A DNA stretch of 64,000 nt, taken from positions 5,154,252 through 5,218,251 of the forward strand of contig NC_067207.1 in assembly GCF_026262505.1 (NCBI RefSeq). Reading direction: 5' to 3'. The DNA comes from Trichomonas vaginalis G3. Lineage: Eukaryota; Parabasalia; Trichomonadida; Trichomonadidae. Position 1 is the stretch's first letter. Every line of letters starts with the position of its first letter. Below are positions 1-9,771 of this stretch, piece after piece. The position numbers and the translations under genes were made by a program. The notes under the pieces are model-generated. The model saw only the letters and a program-made list of their open reading frames with translations, was not told the DNA's origin and searched no databases.

Positions 1-234
1 CTTTCAATATCAACTCTAACTATCATATCCAAGCTAAACTTGTTTCAACGATTAATGTTCATCCATAGAGCATCTTAATAATACAGTTGTACATATATAC
101 TGTCCCCTAATTTTCTGGATCTTCAGATTAAATTTCCGCCATTTCTTCAATATATATATCGGTTTATATATTGAACAATGGGTATAAGAATTAATTTTGA
201 TCATCGATATTTGATATTTCGTGACTAGAATATA

Positions 235-1422
235 TTAAATTGCGCCATGGAATTTAAGATAATCCTTAATTTCTTCAGTAGTTGCATAATCAATAGGAGA
301 TTGTCCATAATCATTTTTAACATTGACATATGCGCCATGTGAAATAAGAGCTTCTATTATTTCTAAATTACTACTATAAATTGCATAATGAAGTGCAGTT
401 GTTCCATAGTTATTTCTGACATTCACATCTGCACCATGTGAAAGAAGCATATTAACAAAATTGATTTTATTTTCTTTCGCCGAAATATGAAGCGCAGTTG
501 ACCCATCATCATCTTTTCCATTGACATCTGAACCATGAGTAATAAAAAATTCACAAAGGGATGGAATATTAAATCTAACTGATTCTGCGACACATTTGTT
601 GACATCATTTAATTTGTCTAAATAAACTAAAAATGTTTGAAGATTATTATATCTAATACAATCTGTGATATCAATTTTTAAGTTGTATTCATTCATCAAG
701 AAAGTAACAAAATCGATGTTAGGTGAAGCAATTGCCCAAGTCATACAAAAATAATCAGTTTTTTGATATTTCAAGCATTCACTAATGATGTGTGGATTTC
801 CACCTATAAATGAACGATGAAGACATCTCCAAGTAAAGTGTTCTTCAAAACAATATCTTTGATGAACTTCTGTTTGTAAATATTTAAAACAATTGACTGC
901 ACCAAAATAGGAGCAATATCCATATAAATGATAAGCTGGAAAACTATATATGCCATTTAAGTCAATGCAATTTTCTTCTATATATGATATAAATGCTTTA
1001 ACATCATCATCCATAATTATTTTAATTACTGGTATTTCATTGAGATAATAATTATTTAAATAATCGGATAATGAATCTTCCATTGTGAGACAATAGATAA
1101 TCTCTATATTAAAATTTTTAGCAAGTATGGTTTTGAATCGATCGGGTAGATCATTATAAATATTTGGATTTTCTTTAATGATTTTTTTTAAAAGGATGAT
1201 ATAAGATTTTGCATATCGATTATTGCATCTAATTGCATTTTCAATTGATAAGATGATCTCATAAATTGTAAAAAGTTTTGTTTCAATTAAATTATTTTTG
1301 ATTCGCTTGAAAAGTTCGTCTATTTTGTTTTCATCGAACGTATTTAGCTTGTACAACGTTTGGAATATGCCAATATAAGCTTTGAATAAATCCATAAGTT
1401 CACAGTAATAGGATTTCTCCAT
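235..1422 (-). CDS. Ankyrin-repeat protein, DUF3447-type
   Basis: A 395-residue protein starting at the ATG at 1422; the frame extends 21 bases further but only to a GTG, so the ATG is preferred. The N-terminal 120 residues (YYCELMDLFKAYIGIFQTLY and following helices) have the look of the DUF3447-linked N-terminus common in trichomonad ankyrin proteins. The last ~115 residues hold three clear ankyrin repeats with DGSTALH, YGTTALHYA and HGAxVNVxN signatures and a partial repeat before them. Such proteins are presumed to be protein-binding scaffolds, and this large family has no assigned function. No TCAY initiator is visible before the ATG. I see no signal peptide or membrane segment. Family placement is confident; function is unknown. 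Confidence 0.85.
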   Translation of the reverse strand: MEKSYYCELMDLFKAYIGIFQTLYKLNTFDENKIDELFKRIKNNLIETKLFTIYEIILSIENAIRCNNRYAKSYIILLKKIIKENPNIYNDLPDRFKTILAKNFNIEIIYCLTMEDSLSDYLNNYYLNEIPVIKIIMDDDVKAFISYIEENCIDLNGIYSFPAYHLYGYCSYFGAVNCFKYLQTEVHQRYCFEEHFTWRCLHRSFIGGNPHIISECLKYQKTDYFCMTWAIASPNIDFVTFLMNEYNLKIDITDCIRYNNLQTFLVYLDKLNDVNKCVAESVRFNIPSLCEFFITHGSDVNGKDDDGSTALHISAKENKINFVNMLLSHGADVNVRNNYGTTALHYAIYSSNLEIIEALISHGAYVNVKNDYGQSPIDYATTEEIKDYLKFHGAI

Positions 1423-1510
1423 TAAAAATTTTGTAAAATTCACAATTTGAATGGCAATTATTTAATCTTATTAGACAAATTGTCAATAGGATAAATTGTA
1501 ATTTTGAATA

Positions 1511-2568
1511 GGGTTGCAAATTTGGAAGCGCAGCATAAATTTGGAAGAGAAAAAATTCATTTTTGGAAGATTTTCTGGAAGTTAAAAGATTATATGAATA
1601 TTCATTTGTTGTTAAGATTTATATGATATGTAATGCTTGTTCATAAGATAAATAAGCTTGTATGATAAATAATTAAATTATTTCTATAATCACTATATCT
1701 AACTTTAATTGATATTGATGAAATTTACTATATTTCGAAAGGTATTGAATATTCTTTATAATGCAAAAGAAAAGGAAGAAATCAAAACAATTTCATTTAC
1801 AAACGTTTATATAATTGGTAATCTAAAGAGTGAAAACATAATATTAAAGATATAAGATGCAATTCCTCCACTGTGGTTTTCAATCTCTTCTTAGGAAGCA
1901 AAATAAGATTCCAAATTTTGGGAATCTTTCTTTCAATCAACTATAATGTGTACATGAAATATTGTGAATGACCTCTTTATAGCATGCATGAAATAGTGAA
2001 TTTTTATTTACTTCCAGATCAAGAAAAAAATGTAAACAATTCAAATTAACTTCCAAAAACTTTTTCCTTTATTCAATTTTTTGATACCAAATATGTTCAA
2101 TATACTATTTTATGCATTTTTATTAAAAATTATTTTACAGCTTCAAAAAACTTCTTCTTGAATTCAATTTTTTAAGATGAAATGCTGCAGAATATCGTTT
2201 CTAAATGCACTTTAAAACATATTTTAATAACTTCCAAAAAGTGAACGTTACTTCCAGCCCTTGAATTTTCTCCAATTCTCTCTCAAATTTAATAAGCCAA
2301 GAATTTTGGAAACTTCCAAAGGAAATTTCCAGACAACGATTAGGTCATTAGCATTACTAATTCTTAAAGATACTCAAATCATGGTTTAAATGGCTCAGTA
2401 TATATTATCGTATGTATTGGCTGTTATGAAAGACACCCAAAAAATTCCAAAAAAGTTCTGGATTTCAAAATGTAAAGTAAAAAAAAATAATTTTTTTATA
2501 ATCGTCTTTTAGAAGTTGTGTTTTTTTGAGATTGGAAACTTCTCACTTTTTTTCCAAATTTGCAACCC
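1511..2568. mobile_element. 1058-bp non-autonomous element with TIRs and 12-bp flanking direct repeat
   Basis: The ends form a perfect 17-bp terminal inverted repeat, GGGTTGCAAATTTGGAA, reading inward from 1511 and from 2568. The same 12 bases, TAATTTTGAATA, lie directly outside both ends (1499-1510 and 2569-2580), as expected of a target-site duplication. There is no coding frame of note. The right half carries degenerate tandem units of about 90 bases beginning near 2052, 2142 and 2229 (CTTCCAAAAA starts). A long duplication with inverted ends resembles Mutator-like elements, which are common in trichomonads, though 12 bp is slightly long for them; if the outer TA is counted in the repeat the duplication is shorter. 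Family assignment is inference; the ends are seen directly. Confidence 0.8.
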
Positions 2569-2660
2569 TAATTTTGAATATAAAAATCTCAATCTACATC
2601 AACAAGCCTATCATGTGATTTATTGATCTGCAGTGTGAAGATATATATTTAATTAAATAT

Positions 2661-2784
2661 AATTTGGGGCCTCAGGTGGCTTCGCTTGCCCGAAGGGCAA
2701 GCACGCCACCTTCGGCCAATTTAAATAATTTTTTGAAAAATTGAATTATACACTATTTGGTTGGCGCAAAGCGCCAAACAAATA
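2661..2784. repeat. Pair of GC-rich hairpins in AT-rich spacer
   Basis: Two adjacent palindromes stand out by base composition. The first, 2661-2722, pairs GGTGGC and GCTTGCCC with GGGCAAGC and GCCACC around a GAA loop, with an outer GGCC/GGCC and AATT layer. The second, 2754-2784, has 14-base arms (TATTTGGTTGGCGC and its partner) with one mismatch around AAA. The remaining spacer from 2581 to 3169 shows no gene. They resemble the hairpins near 44 kb and 45.4-46.1 kb in style, not in sequence. They could be remnants of a palindromic mobile element or structured RNA. Confidence 0.7.
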
Positions 2785-3184
2785 ATGATGAATACCAACA
2801 TATGTTTACTTAAAATATGATTAAAATTTCTGAACGAAAACTATCAAAATTAAGTCATAAAAAATATAAATATAGGATGCTAATTTACTGTAAATTCATG
2901 ATGTCAAAAGTTACTGTGTTGTCCCCTATATCTACACTGTCTTAATTCTATCGGCGCTTCGCAGTAACCTATTGTTTTAGACAACAAGGAATTGATATTC
3001 CGACTTAGTACCTATGTATCTGGATCAAATACTCTCCCTCTAGTACACGTATGCTTAACGTCATTAAAAATTGAGAGGACGGACTATCGAGTTTGTTCCA
3101 AAATAACGGATTTGAAGACCCACTGTATCAATAAATCAATCTGACACTTTACAAAGTTTACAAAAATAAAATAGCCACAAAATT

Positions 3185-6058
3185 TTGGAGGAAACAGATT
3201 CAAATCAACAATCTGTAGAACCAATTCAAGAGTCACCTCAGCAAGCTGAACAAACAAATACAGCAATTCAAATAGATTTGGATTCATTTTTTCCACAATT
3301 TGACAACGTCCTCCTTAATATTACTGATGTCTCAACAGTATTGGCTTTTTTACAAGCTTTACCAATATTTCTTTTCAAAAATCTGCATCAATTTGACGAA
3401 GGAGCAATGAATTCTCTTTGGGATCACTTATTTCAACTAACATTGAATGTAACTGATCATAATTGTATCTATTACCTATGTGAAGTTGTAAAGTTGGTGT
3501 CATTACGAATGCATTCTGTTCCTGATCCAATTTTAAATTTTTTAGCTGATCCTGAGAGTCCAAATCCAGAAATCAAGCCTTATTTGATTAACAAATTACA
3601 GCCCATTTTTCCATACAAATTTATCAAGCAAAATGCCGGAAATTTTGTTAATTTAATTTCTTTAGCTTCAGAAACATGCGAATCTCAATATTTACCACGA
3701 TTTATCGATATAATCAACATAGCAGAAGTTCCAAGTGAAATAATACGAACTTATCCCAATTTGTTTGCGAAAATTTTAGAATTTTATATAAATCTTGTAA
3801 TGAACGATAATTTCGATGAAAACTTATACAAATATTCAATGAAACAGATTTTACCAATGAAAAAGTCAAAACCAGACATTTTTGACGCAGATTTTCCACA
3901 ATTTCACGAATGTTTACAAAACATCCTTGGTACGCAGGATATAGCACTCAGAATCGATTTTTTATTCAGATTCTTCAGACTATGTCCAGTATTTAGTAAT
4001 TCTTTCAACAAATTAATCATAAAAATTATTTACAGGCATATGCATGGTTTTTATGAAGAGAATCACGCAGTTCCTAAACATATTAAACATCTCAAAGCAT
4101 TGTACAACTTTATGGAGAACGATTCCGGGGATTTCATAAGATTTTACCTCAGAAACAAATTTGTAAGGGAATCACCAATTATCGAAGCCGGAATTCTTTT
4201 GTCCAAGCTTGTACGTGGCTTCGATGACAAGTATCGTTTGGAAATTTGCAATTCTATGCTATCAAAAATAATAAATTTGCTGCAACAGCCAAATATGCCC
4301 AGATACCTGTTGTTTTATGCATCCAAAGGCTTCCTGGCATACCACAATAACCAGCCGTTCCGTATGAACACGTATTTTCCTTTTCTTAACGCAAACGTCG
4401 ACAATCCAGAATTTCAACGCACAATTTTGAAATGTGTCCTCAGTTTACACGAAACGGTCGATGAATCCAATGAAAATTACTTTTCTAAGTTTATTTCGGA
4501 TCATTTTCAGAACATTCTTGCAGAGAACTATGATAAAGTCTTCAGGCTAATGCGCAGGATCGTTTGTTACATGCAAGAAGGCGAAATTATTGATTTTTTG
4601 TTGGAATTTAATTTGGCAATTCTCCAAGGAAGCAGTTATCCGCTTAACGCCCACGCACTTGTGATTCTTTATTATATATGCTATTATAATTCAGACCTCA
4701 TTCCTCTCTACAAAGAAAAAGGAATTTTTAATTTTGCAATATTATTACTTCAGAGTGAGAAAGCTGAGGATTTCGATATGGTAAACTCATTCTTTACTGA
4801 AATACTTCAAGATGACCTATACGTTGATGAGTTTCATGACATTTTAATGGCTGCTTACGTTGAATTTGTGAAATACGCAGTTGGAACATATAATTGTTCT
4901 CCCGAATATCGACAAACATGTTGTAGTGATGCTGTTATTCTCATGGATTTCCTGGATACAGAAGAAACTCCTTTTCCAGAAGAATTTGTTTTTCCTTTCA
5001 ATTCTGTAACGGATATGATCAAATCCAATGAGTTCCCATTACAAGTATCGGCCAATTATGTCATTGCTGACCATCTAGATATGTTTGATCCAAGTTTTGT
5101 TCTGCAAATTTTGGAATATTACGATCAGATCATGAAAGAACGGGATTGTTCAGCACTATTCATGTCTATGTTCTATTTGATCTACAAAATACTTGATGTT
5201 TGTGATGAAGTTCCTGAAATAATTTTGAATATTGTTATTAACATCTTTTCTTGCCAATATAAGCCGTTTATTGAGACAAACTTTGAATATAATCTTACTG
5301 TTTCAAAGCATTTCTACAGATCTGTTGTTGGATTGGTCAGATTAGGACATTTTGAATTTATTATTCATATAATTGACTCATTACCCTTCGTTTCTTCTCA
5401 TTTGTATGGAGGAATGTGTAGGACTATAATGAGATACGTCAAAAATGCCCAACTCGCAGAAGAAGACATCGATTCAATGTATTTCACAATTTTTGAAGTT
5501 TTTAAGGACAATTATGATGATGAACATGCCCAAAATATTGCCAATTTACTCACAAACATCTTTTTAATGCGTAATGCTGCTTATCCGGTTCAAGAATTGA
5601 TAGATGTCATTAATAGTATGGTAGAAGCTATCGTAGAAACACGGGAATCATATATAATATGCATGTTGAACATTTTGGCCGTAACGGATCCAAATTCTTT
5701 AGAAAATCCAAATATTTCGACTTTGTCAAGTGCAATTTTCCATGTATCCAACTTCAAATCAAAGATGAAGATTGATTATGATGCAGTTTTCGCTGCAATT
5801 CGCAACTTTTTGTATGAAAATGCAGAATCTTACGATTTGGTGGTCGAATGTGGAGTTTTTATTGCCGGTGCTTATCTGCTTCGGCCAAAAGAAAGAAGTC
5901 AGTTCTTTAGAACGAAAATTGATGAAGATATCATGAAAGGTTTAACATATATATGCGAAAACTTCAGAAGTTATGCAAAAGCTGTTTGGGATCATTTCAG
6001 AGACAAGGATTATCAAATTCTTGGCGAAATATTTTCAAAATATTTTGAAAGACCTTAA
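3185..6058 (+). CDS. Large alpha-helical repeat (HEAT/ARM-like) protein, start uncertain
   Basis: A frame of about 957 codons rich in amphipathic helices (repeats such as FLFRFFRLCPVFSNSFNKLI and later LLxxIFxxxN pairs), typical of HEAT/armadillo-like solenoids such as transport receptors or scaffold proteins, but I recognise no specific family. It has no signal peptide or membrane segment. The start is a problem: the frame opens after a stop at 3167 and contains no ATG until 3407 (which would give 883 residues), yet the 74 codons before that look coding, beginning TTG-GAG-GAA-ACA. Either the ATG has mutated to TTG at 3185, a non-ATG start is used, or translation begins at 3407. I saw no trichomonad branch/acceptor motif upstream that would indicate an intron. 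The stop is TAA at 6056-6058. Confidence 0.72.
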   Translation: MEETDSNQQSVEPIQESPQQAEQTNTAIQIDLDSFFPQFDNVLLNITDVSTVLAFLQALPIFLFKNLHQFDEGAMNSLWDHLFQLTLNVTDHNCIYYLCEVVKLVSLRMHSVPDPILNFLADPESPNPEIKPYLINKLQPIFPYKFIKQNAGNFVNLISLASETCESQYLPRFIDIINIAEVPSEIIRTYPNLFAKILEFYINLVMNDNFDENLYKYSMKQILPMKKSKPDIFDADFPQFHECLQNILGTQDIALRIDFLFRFFRLCPVFSNSFNKLIIKIIYRHMHGFYEENHAVPKHIKHLKALYNFMENDSGDFIRFYLRNKFVRESPIIEAGILLSKLVRGFDDKYRLEICNSMLSKIINLLQQPNMPRYLLFYASKGFLAYHNNQPFRMNTYFPFLNANVDNPEFQRTILKCVLSLHETVDESNENYFSKFISDHFQNILAENYDKVFRLMRRIVCYMQEGEIIDFLLEFNLAILQGSSYPLNAHALVILYYICYYNSDLIPLYKEKGIFNFAILLLQSEKAEDFDMVNSFFTEILQDDLYVDEFHDILMAAYVEFVKYAVGTYNCSPEYRQTCCSDAVILMDFLDTEETPFPEEFVFPFNSVTDMIKSNEFPLQVSANYVIADHLDMFDPSFVLQILEYYDQIMKERDCSALFMSMFYLIYKILDVCDEVPEIILNIVINIFSCQYKPFIETNFEYNLTVSKHFYRSVVGLVRLGHFEFIIHIIDSLPFVSSHLYGGMCRTIMRYVKNAQLAEEDIDSMYFTIFEVFKDNYDDEHAQNIANLLTNIFLMRNAAYPVQELIDVINSMVEAIVETRESYIICMLNILAVTDPNSLENPNISTLSSAIFHVSNFKSKMKIDYDAVFAAIRNFLYENAESYDLVVECGVFIAGAYLLRPKERSQFFRTKIDEDIMKGLTYICENFRSYAKAVWDHFRDKDYQILGEIFSKYFERP

Positions 6059-6502
6059 TAGAGTTTATTTGTTTGATATAAAGCTTTATTTTACTATGTT
6101 TTAAGCTATTTTCAAATTAAAAGCTTTCATTTTTCAATATATTTTTATAAAATAGAGAATTTGAGACCATCATTCCAAGAGTTCGCTTTTAGTCACACTT
6201 TAGTTTAGAATTATCGGTTTATTTTAATCTAATACCATCAATATAATTATCGGTAAATTTTATTATTACCGTTGGGGTATCACATTCTAAATTTATAACA
6301 AAAAATTATTAATACTCCTAATTTAATAACAGAGTGCTGATTACTAAAAAATGAGGAAATATTTCCAAAAATTTGAAACATTTCAATAGAGTTTTGGATC
6401 ATATCATGTAATATTTTGTAAACCAAATATTAAAAATGCAAATAATGAACTATTTAGATTTTTAATTTCGCCAAAATTGGCTACGTGTTATATTTTGGTC
6501 AA
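6059..6502. other. Intergenic spacer, nothing recognised
   Basis: AT-rich spacer between two convergent genes. A small imperfect inverted repeat (ATCGGTAAATTTTATTATTACCG region, about 6250-6275) is the only structure seen. Confidence 0.5.
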
Positions 6503-6832
6503 TTACTCGACGAAATCATCTTCTTGGTTTTCATAATATGCAGTGGGCTTGCAAGCACCGATAAGTCTGCAAGCAGCTTTACCAGATTCACCAGAACGAA
6601 GGAAGTAGATGAGCTTGCTGAATGACTGATCAACAATAATGTTGCAGGCATCAGCTAAAATACCAAGCTTGTCGCAATTTTCCTTAAGCTGTTGTTTGAT
6701 TTGAGATTCTTCTATTCCTCTTTCAAGTCCCTTTTCAATGTTTTCTGCGAGAATATTGCAGATTGAGCATTGTGTAAGGCCGTTTTTCTCCTTTAATGAA
6801 GCAGCTGATGCAGCAAATAAGAAAAGAAACAT
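6503..6832 (-). CDS. Saposin-like (SapB domain) secreted protein
   Basis: A 109-residue protein starting at the ATG at 6832. The frame continues upstream to a GTG at 6940, but the ATG gives a proper signal peptide (MFLFLFAASAAS). The mature part is one saposin B domain with the six-cysteine pattern (CSIC ... C ... C ... C ... C) and helices rich in Leu/Ile, ending in an acidic tail. In trichomonads this family (saposin-like or trichopore-like proteins) acts on lipid membranes in lysosome-like or secreted vesicles. That role is known for the family and inferred here. Length is close to single-domain amoebapore-like proteins. The frame is intact. No TCAY initiator is obvious directly upstream. 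Confidence 0.82.
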   Translation of the reverse strand: MFLFLFAASAASLKEKNGLTQCSICNILAENIEKGLERGIEESQIKQQLKENCDKLGILADACNIIVDQSFSKLIYFLRSGESGKAACRLIGACKPTAYYENQEDDFVE

Positions 6833-7468
6833 CTTCTCTAAAATGTTAAATTTCAGATCCTTCTTTGAAAACTTTACAATCAGATTTACCTCATCATTTT
6901 TAGCTGCGTTAATAAAAATATTAAAGTCGATATCTACCACTTGGCAAAACCGAATTCTGCCAGTTTACAAGTTATAAAAAAAACATCTGTAACATTGGCA
7001 TCATGCGATAAGATAGTGAATTTACACTACAGATTATATCGTTCTTGAATAACGATGAATTTTTTTTTAGGTCTTGTATTGTTGTGAGTGTCCTGGGGAT
7101 TATTATTTGAAACTATTGCCCAATGAAACAATTATATCATTTTGAATGCTGTCTTGGTAATACTTATTGGATTTGGAAAATGACATTATTTAATGTTTTG
7201 ATGCCTCTTCCAACATTTTATGTTAATTTATAAATGTACTATAGTTGTGAAAGGCGTGCTTGTTGTTATTGCATTAATAAGTTATAATTTTATTATTCAT
7301 CTATGAAGTCAAAAACATTAATGAAGAAATTGCCACTTTTAATCGAACAATTACTTGTTTAAGCTATCGTTAAAGCAATATTCGATATACTTTATGTTGG
7401 AATTACAACCATAAAAGAAATTATTGATTCAAGGGAATCCAAGGATATATGATTGAATTTTTTCAAGT
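6833..7468. other. Intergenic spacer, nothing recognised
   Basis: AT-rich DNA between two minus-strand genes. I see no long frame, inverted-end element or RNA gene in it. Confidence 0.5.
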
Positions 7469-8590
7469 TTATTCAGAAATCGAAGATACAATAATTGTGA
7501 AAAGGAAACTACGACTTAAAAAGCATTTATATGTGGGACATGGCTCATATTCTAAGATTCTGATGATAAGTCTGCCGTTGCCTTCCCAGATTCCTGCTTG
7601 ATGAATAACATTAGAAAATAAATAATCTGCTTTTGAAAACTCATATTCACGACTTCCAATCAAAGTATAAAAGTCATCTGTTGCATTGATATTTCCTTTA
7701 GGAATAATCGCGTCTTTAGTTAATGCCCATGAAGAGCCTCCTCCAGAGCCAGAATCTGGGTCGTGACTAGCAAAGCCACCAAACCATCCACTTCCAGATC
7801 CTGGTTTATCAGCTGATTGTGAGTATTTATGCACTCCATTAATGTTCATCGATCCAGATAATTGAGGTGCCTCCCCAGATCCGAAAGTGAAACCAAAAGT
7901 AGAATTAGCTAAATAAGAACCAATATACTTTCCATTCTCAAACCATCCTTGTGCAGTCAAGCCACCTCCGGAACCTCCTGAGCCATCATCTGCTTTCATA
8001 AACTCGCCCACAATGTTGTCACATCCGCCGCCAGAACCGGCCACAATCACTCGATGCCATAAAGTGTTTTCACGGAATTTGACAGCAGTTTGGCCGCCTC
8101 CAGTTCCAACAGAAGAGTGCGGAGGTGCACTACCTCCACCTCCATACCCACCTGGAGAATAAAGACTTCTTTCGAAACAGCTAGGTTTATTTTCGCAGCC
8201 AGATTTTGGAGTGGCAACTCTTCCTTGACCACCAATGGTAGCATACGATTTTGTTGATTGCCTCAAGCGGATTATTCCAGATATGTATCCGCCCGCACCA
8301 CCTATATTAGGTTTAGTCAGGCATTGTGTGTTACCGCGATACAAATTTACAATTTCATTTGAAATACAACTGCCATTGGGAAATCGATATGATGATACAT
8401 GGTCTGAAGTGGTGCCACCTGATGATCCATAAAGCTCGAATTTGTACACGCCAGGTGGAAATGTGATCTCGTAATCTGTACAATCTGTGCTACTTGTGCA
8501 TGGATAATTGAAAATATATTGATGATTATGTTCAATAACATTGATTCGTGCGCCAACTTTGCTTGCATTTACAAGCTTATATTTCAGCAT
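7469..8590 (-). CDS. Glycine-rich domain protein (ALK/LTK-type Gly-rich fold)
   Basis: A 373-residue protein starting at ATG 8590. After an N-terminal beta segment (YIFNYPCTSSTDCTDYEITF, then PGVYKFELYGSSGG), the centre is full of glycine stretches: GGAGGYISG, YATIGGQGR, GGYGGGGSAPP, VIVAGSGGGCDN, GSGGSGGGLTAQG, FGFTFGSGE, GSGWFGGFA and GSGGGSSW. This order matches the Gly_rich family (the glycine-rich region of ALK/LTK receptors), which is expanded in trichomonads. Cysteines are paired as in extracellular proteins, but I see no signal peptide; the C-terminal FLFTIIVSSISE is only weakly hydrophobic. The function is unknown; a surface or secreted role is inference. Confidence 0.8.
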   Translation of the reverse strand: MLKYKLVNASKVGARINVIEHNHQYIFNYPCTSSTDCTDYEITFPPGVYKFELYGSSGGTTSDHVSSYRFPNGSCISNEIVNLYRGNTQCLTKPNIGGAGGYISGIIRLRQSTKSYATIGGQGRVATPKSGCENKPSCFERSLYSPGGYGGGGSAPPHSSVGTGGGQTAVKFRENTLWHRVIVAGSGGGCDNIVGEFMKADDGSGGSGGGLTAQGWFENGKYIGSYLANSTFGFTFGSGEAPQLSGSMNINGVHKYSQSADKPGSGSGWFGGFASHDPDSGSGGGSSWALTKDAIIPKGNINATDDFYTLIGSREYEFSKADYLFSNVIHQAGIWEGNGRLIIRILEYEPCPTYKCFLSRSFLFTIIVSSISE

Positions 8591-8937
8591 TTATTTAGAA
8601 TTGTTTGTCTGGATCTTTTTCAAGGAATAATTTAATTTTGCAATTTGGACTTCCAAGATTCAACACAAAGTGGTTTACGTATATATTGATAAGTAATATA
8701 AGTAGAAAGCATTCATGACTCACTTTTATTCTGATGAAAATTGAAAGCTAAAAAGATACTCCAAGGGAAGTGAAATAAGTTACAAAAATGATTTGACAAA
8801 GTTTTTATTGTTTTGGTGAGTAGGTTGGACCTCAGTATTTGAAATTGAGTTTCAGTCGTCTTGTGATAAAAAAAACTTTGTATTTTGAAAATTATGATTA
8901 TTAAGAATTAGAAATATAATAGCATCAAATTATAGTC
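8591..8937. other. Intergenic spacer, nothing recognised
   Basis: AT-rich spacer of about 350 bases without coding or repeat structure that I can support. Confidence 0.45.
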
Positions 8938-9363
8938 TTAGAGGTATAATTCAGCATTTTGAGATTTTCTAATGGGTGCAAAAGTGCCAAAAGCGATTAT
9001 TATGAATTCAATCCGGACAAATTTTACGATTATTTCAAAATGGATAATACTTTTGAATGATTGAAAAGAGGTGTTAGTATAATGAAATATCATAAGCATG
9101 ATTTGATATTTTATTATGGGAACAATGCTTCTTGAGTTTGCAAAGCATCCATACGAATCTGGACATATTATGTCTACTTTTATTTCGAATGATGTTGTTG
9201 TAATATAATTAAAACATTGTTGTTTGATTAAATCTGAAAAACAAATCGCCGAAGACTTCTTTGTTATGATGATTCGATCGTTAACATTGATACGAAATGT
9301 ATCATTTTCTGTATTCATTTGTTCACGCACTAATTCTTTGCATAATTTAGAAATTTGCATCAT
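8938..9363 (-). CDS. Hypothetical protein, possibly a fragment
   Basis: A 141-residue frame beginning with two ATGs (first at 9363). Residues 20-65 (DTFRINVNDRIIITKKSSAI, then CFSDLIKQQ) resemble the N-terminal segment of trichomonad proteins that start with a BTB-like or F-box-like fold before leucine-rich or ankyrin repeats. After about residue 75 the composition becomes low-complexity and hydrophobic and does not continue such a domain. It may be a truncated remnant of a larger gene or a small unrelated protein. No initiator motif was seen. Confidence 0.35.
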   Translation of the reverse strand: MMQISKLCKELVREQMNTENDTFRINVNDRIIITKKSSAICFSDLIKQQCFNYITTTSFEIKVDIICPDSYGCFANSRSIVPIIKYQIMLMIFHYTNTSFQSFKSIIHFEIIVKFVRIEFIIIAFGTFAPIRKSQNAELYL

Positions 9364-9771
9364 TAAAAAATAAGGTTAATGTTATATTTTAGCAAAATAG
9401 GGCAAAAATTGAATGAGTGAAGCGGTTTTCAATTTTCGAACTATTTTGTAATTCTTGAAGAAGCTTTCAATCTTGGTCAAGAATTATGAAATCTGGAGGA
9501 TATTCTCAAATTAAGGAAAATGATTCTCAATTTTGAGAGAGTTCCCAATACATGAAATTTTATCTCTTCATCCATAAAGACTAATAAGAAACATCCTAAG
9601 AAATATCCTAATCTTCATTCTTTTAAATTTGAACAATTTTATTCCTAGGTCTATAGTTTAGCTTCTGATGAATCTAAACCTATGGAAACAAATCTATCTC
9701 TGGGGAAAAAGAGGATGTTTATTGACTAAAAAACTTTATTGTGTCATATTTCAAAAACATACAAGAAAAAT
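9364..9771. other. Intergenic spacer, nothing recognised
   Basis: AT-rich spacer of about 400 bases between minus-strand genes; only short chance inverted repeats around TTCTCAATTTTGAGAG are visible. Confidence 0.45.
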
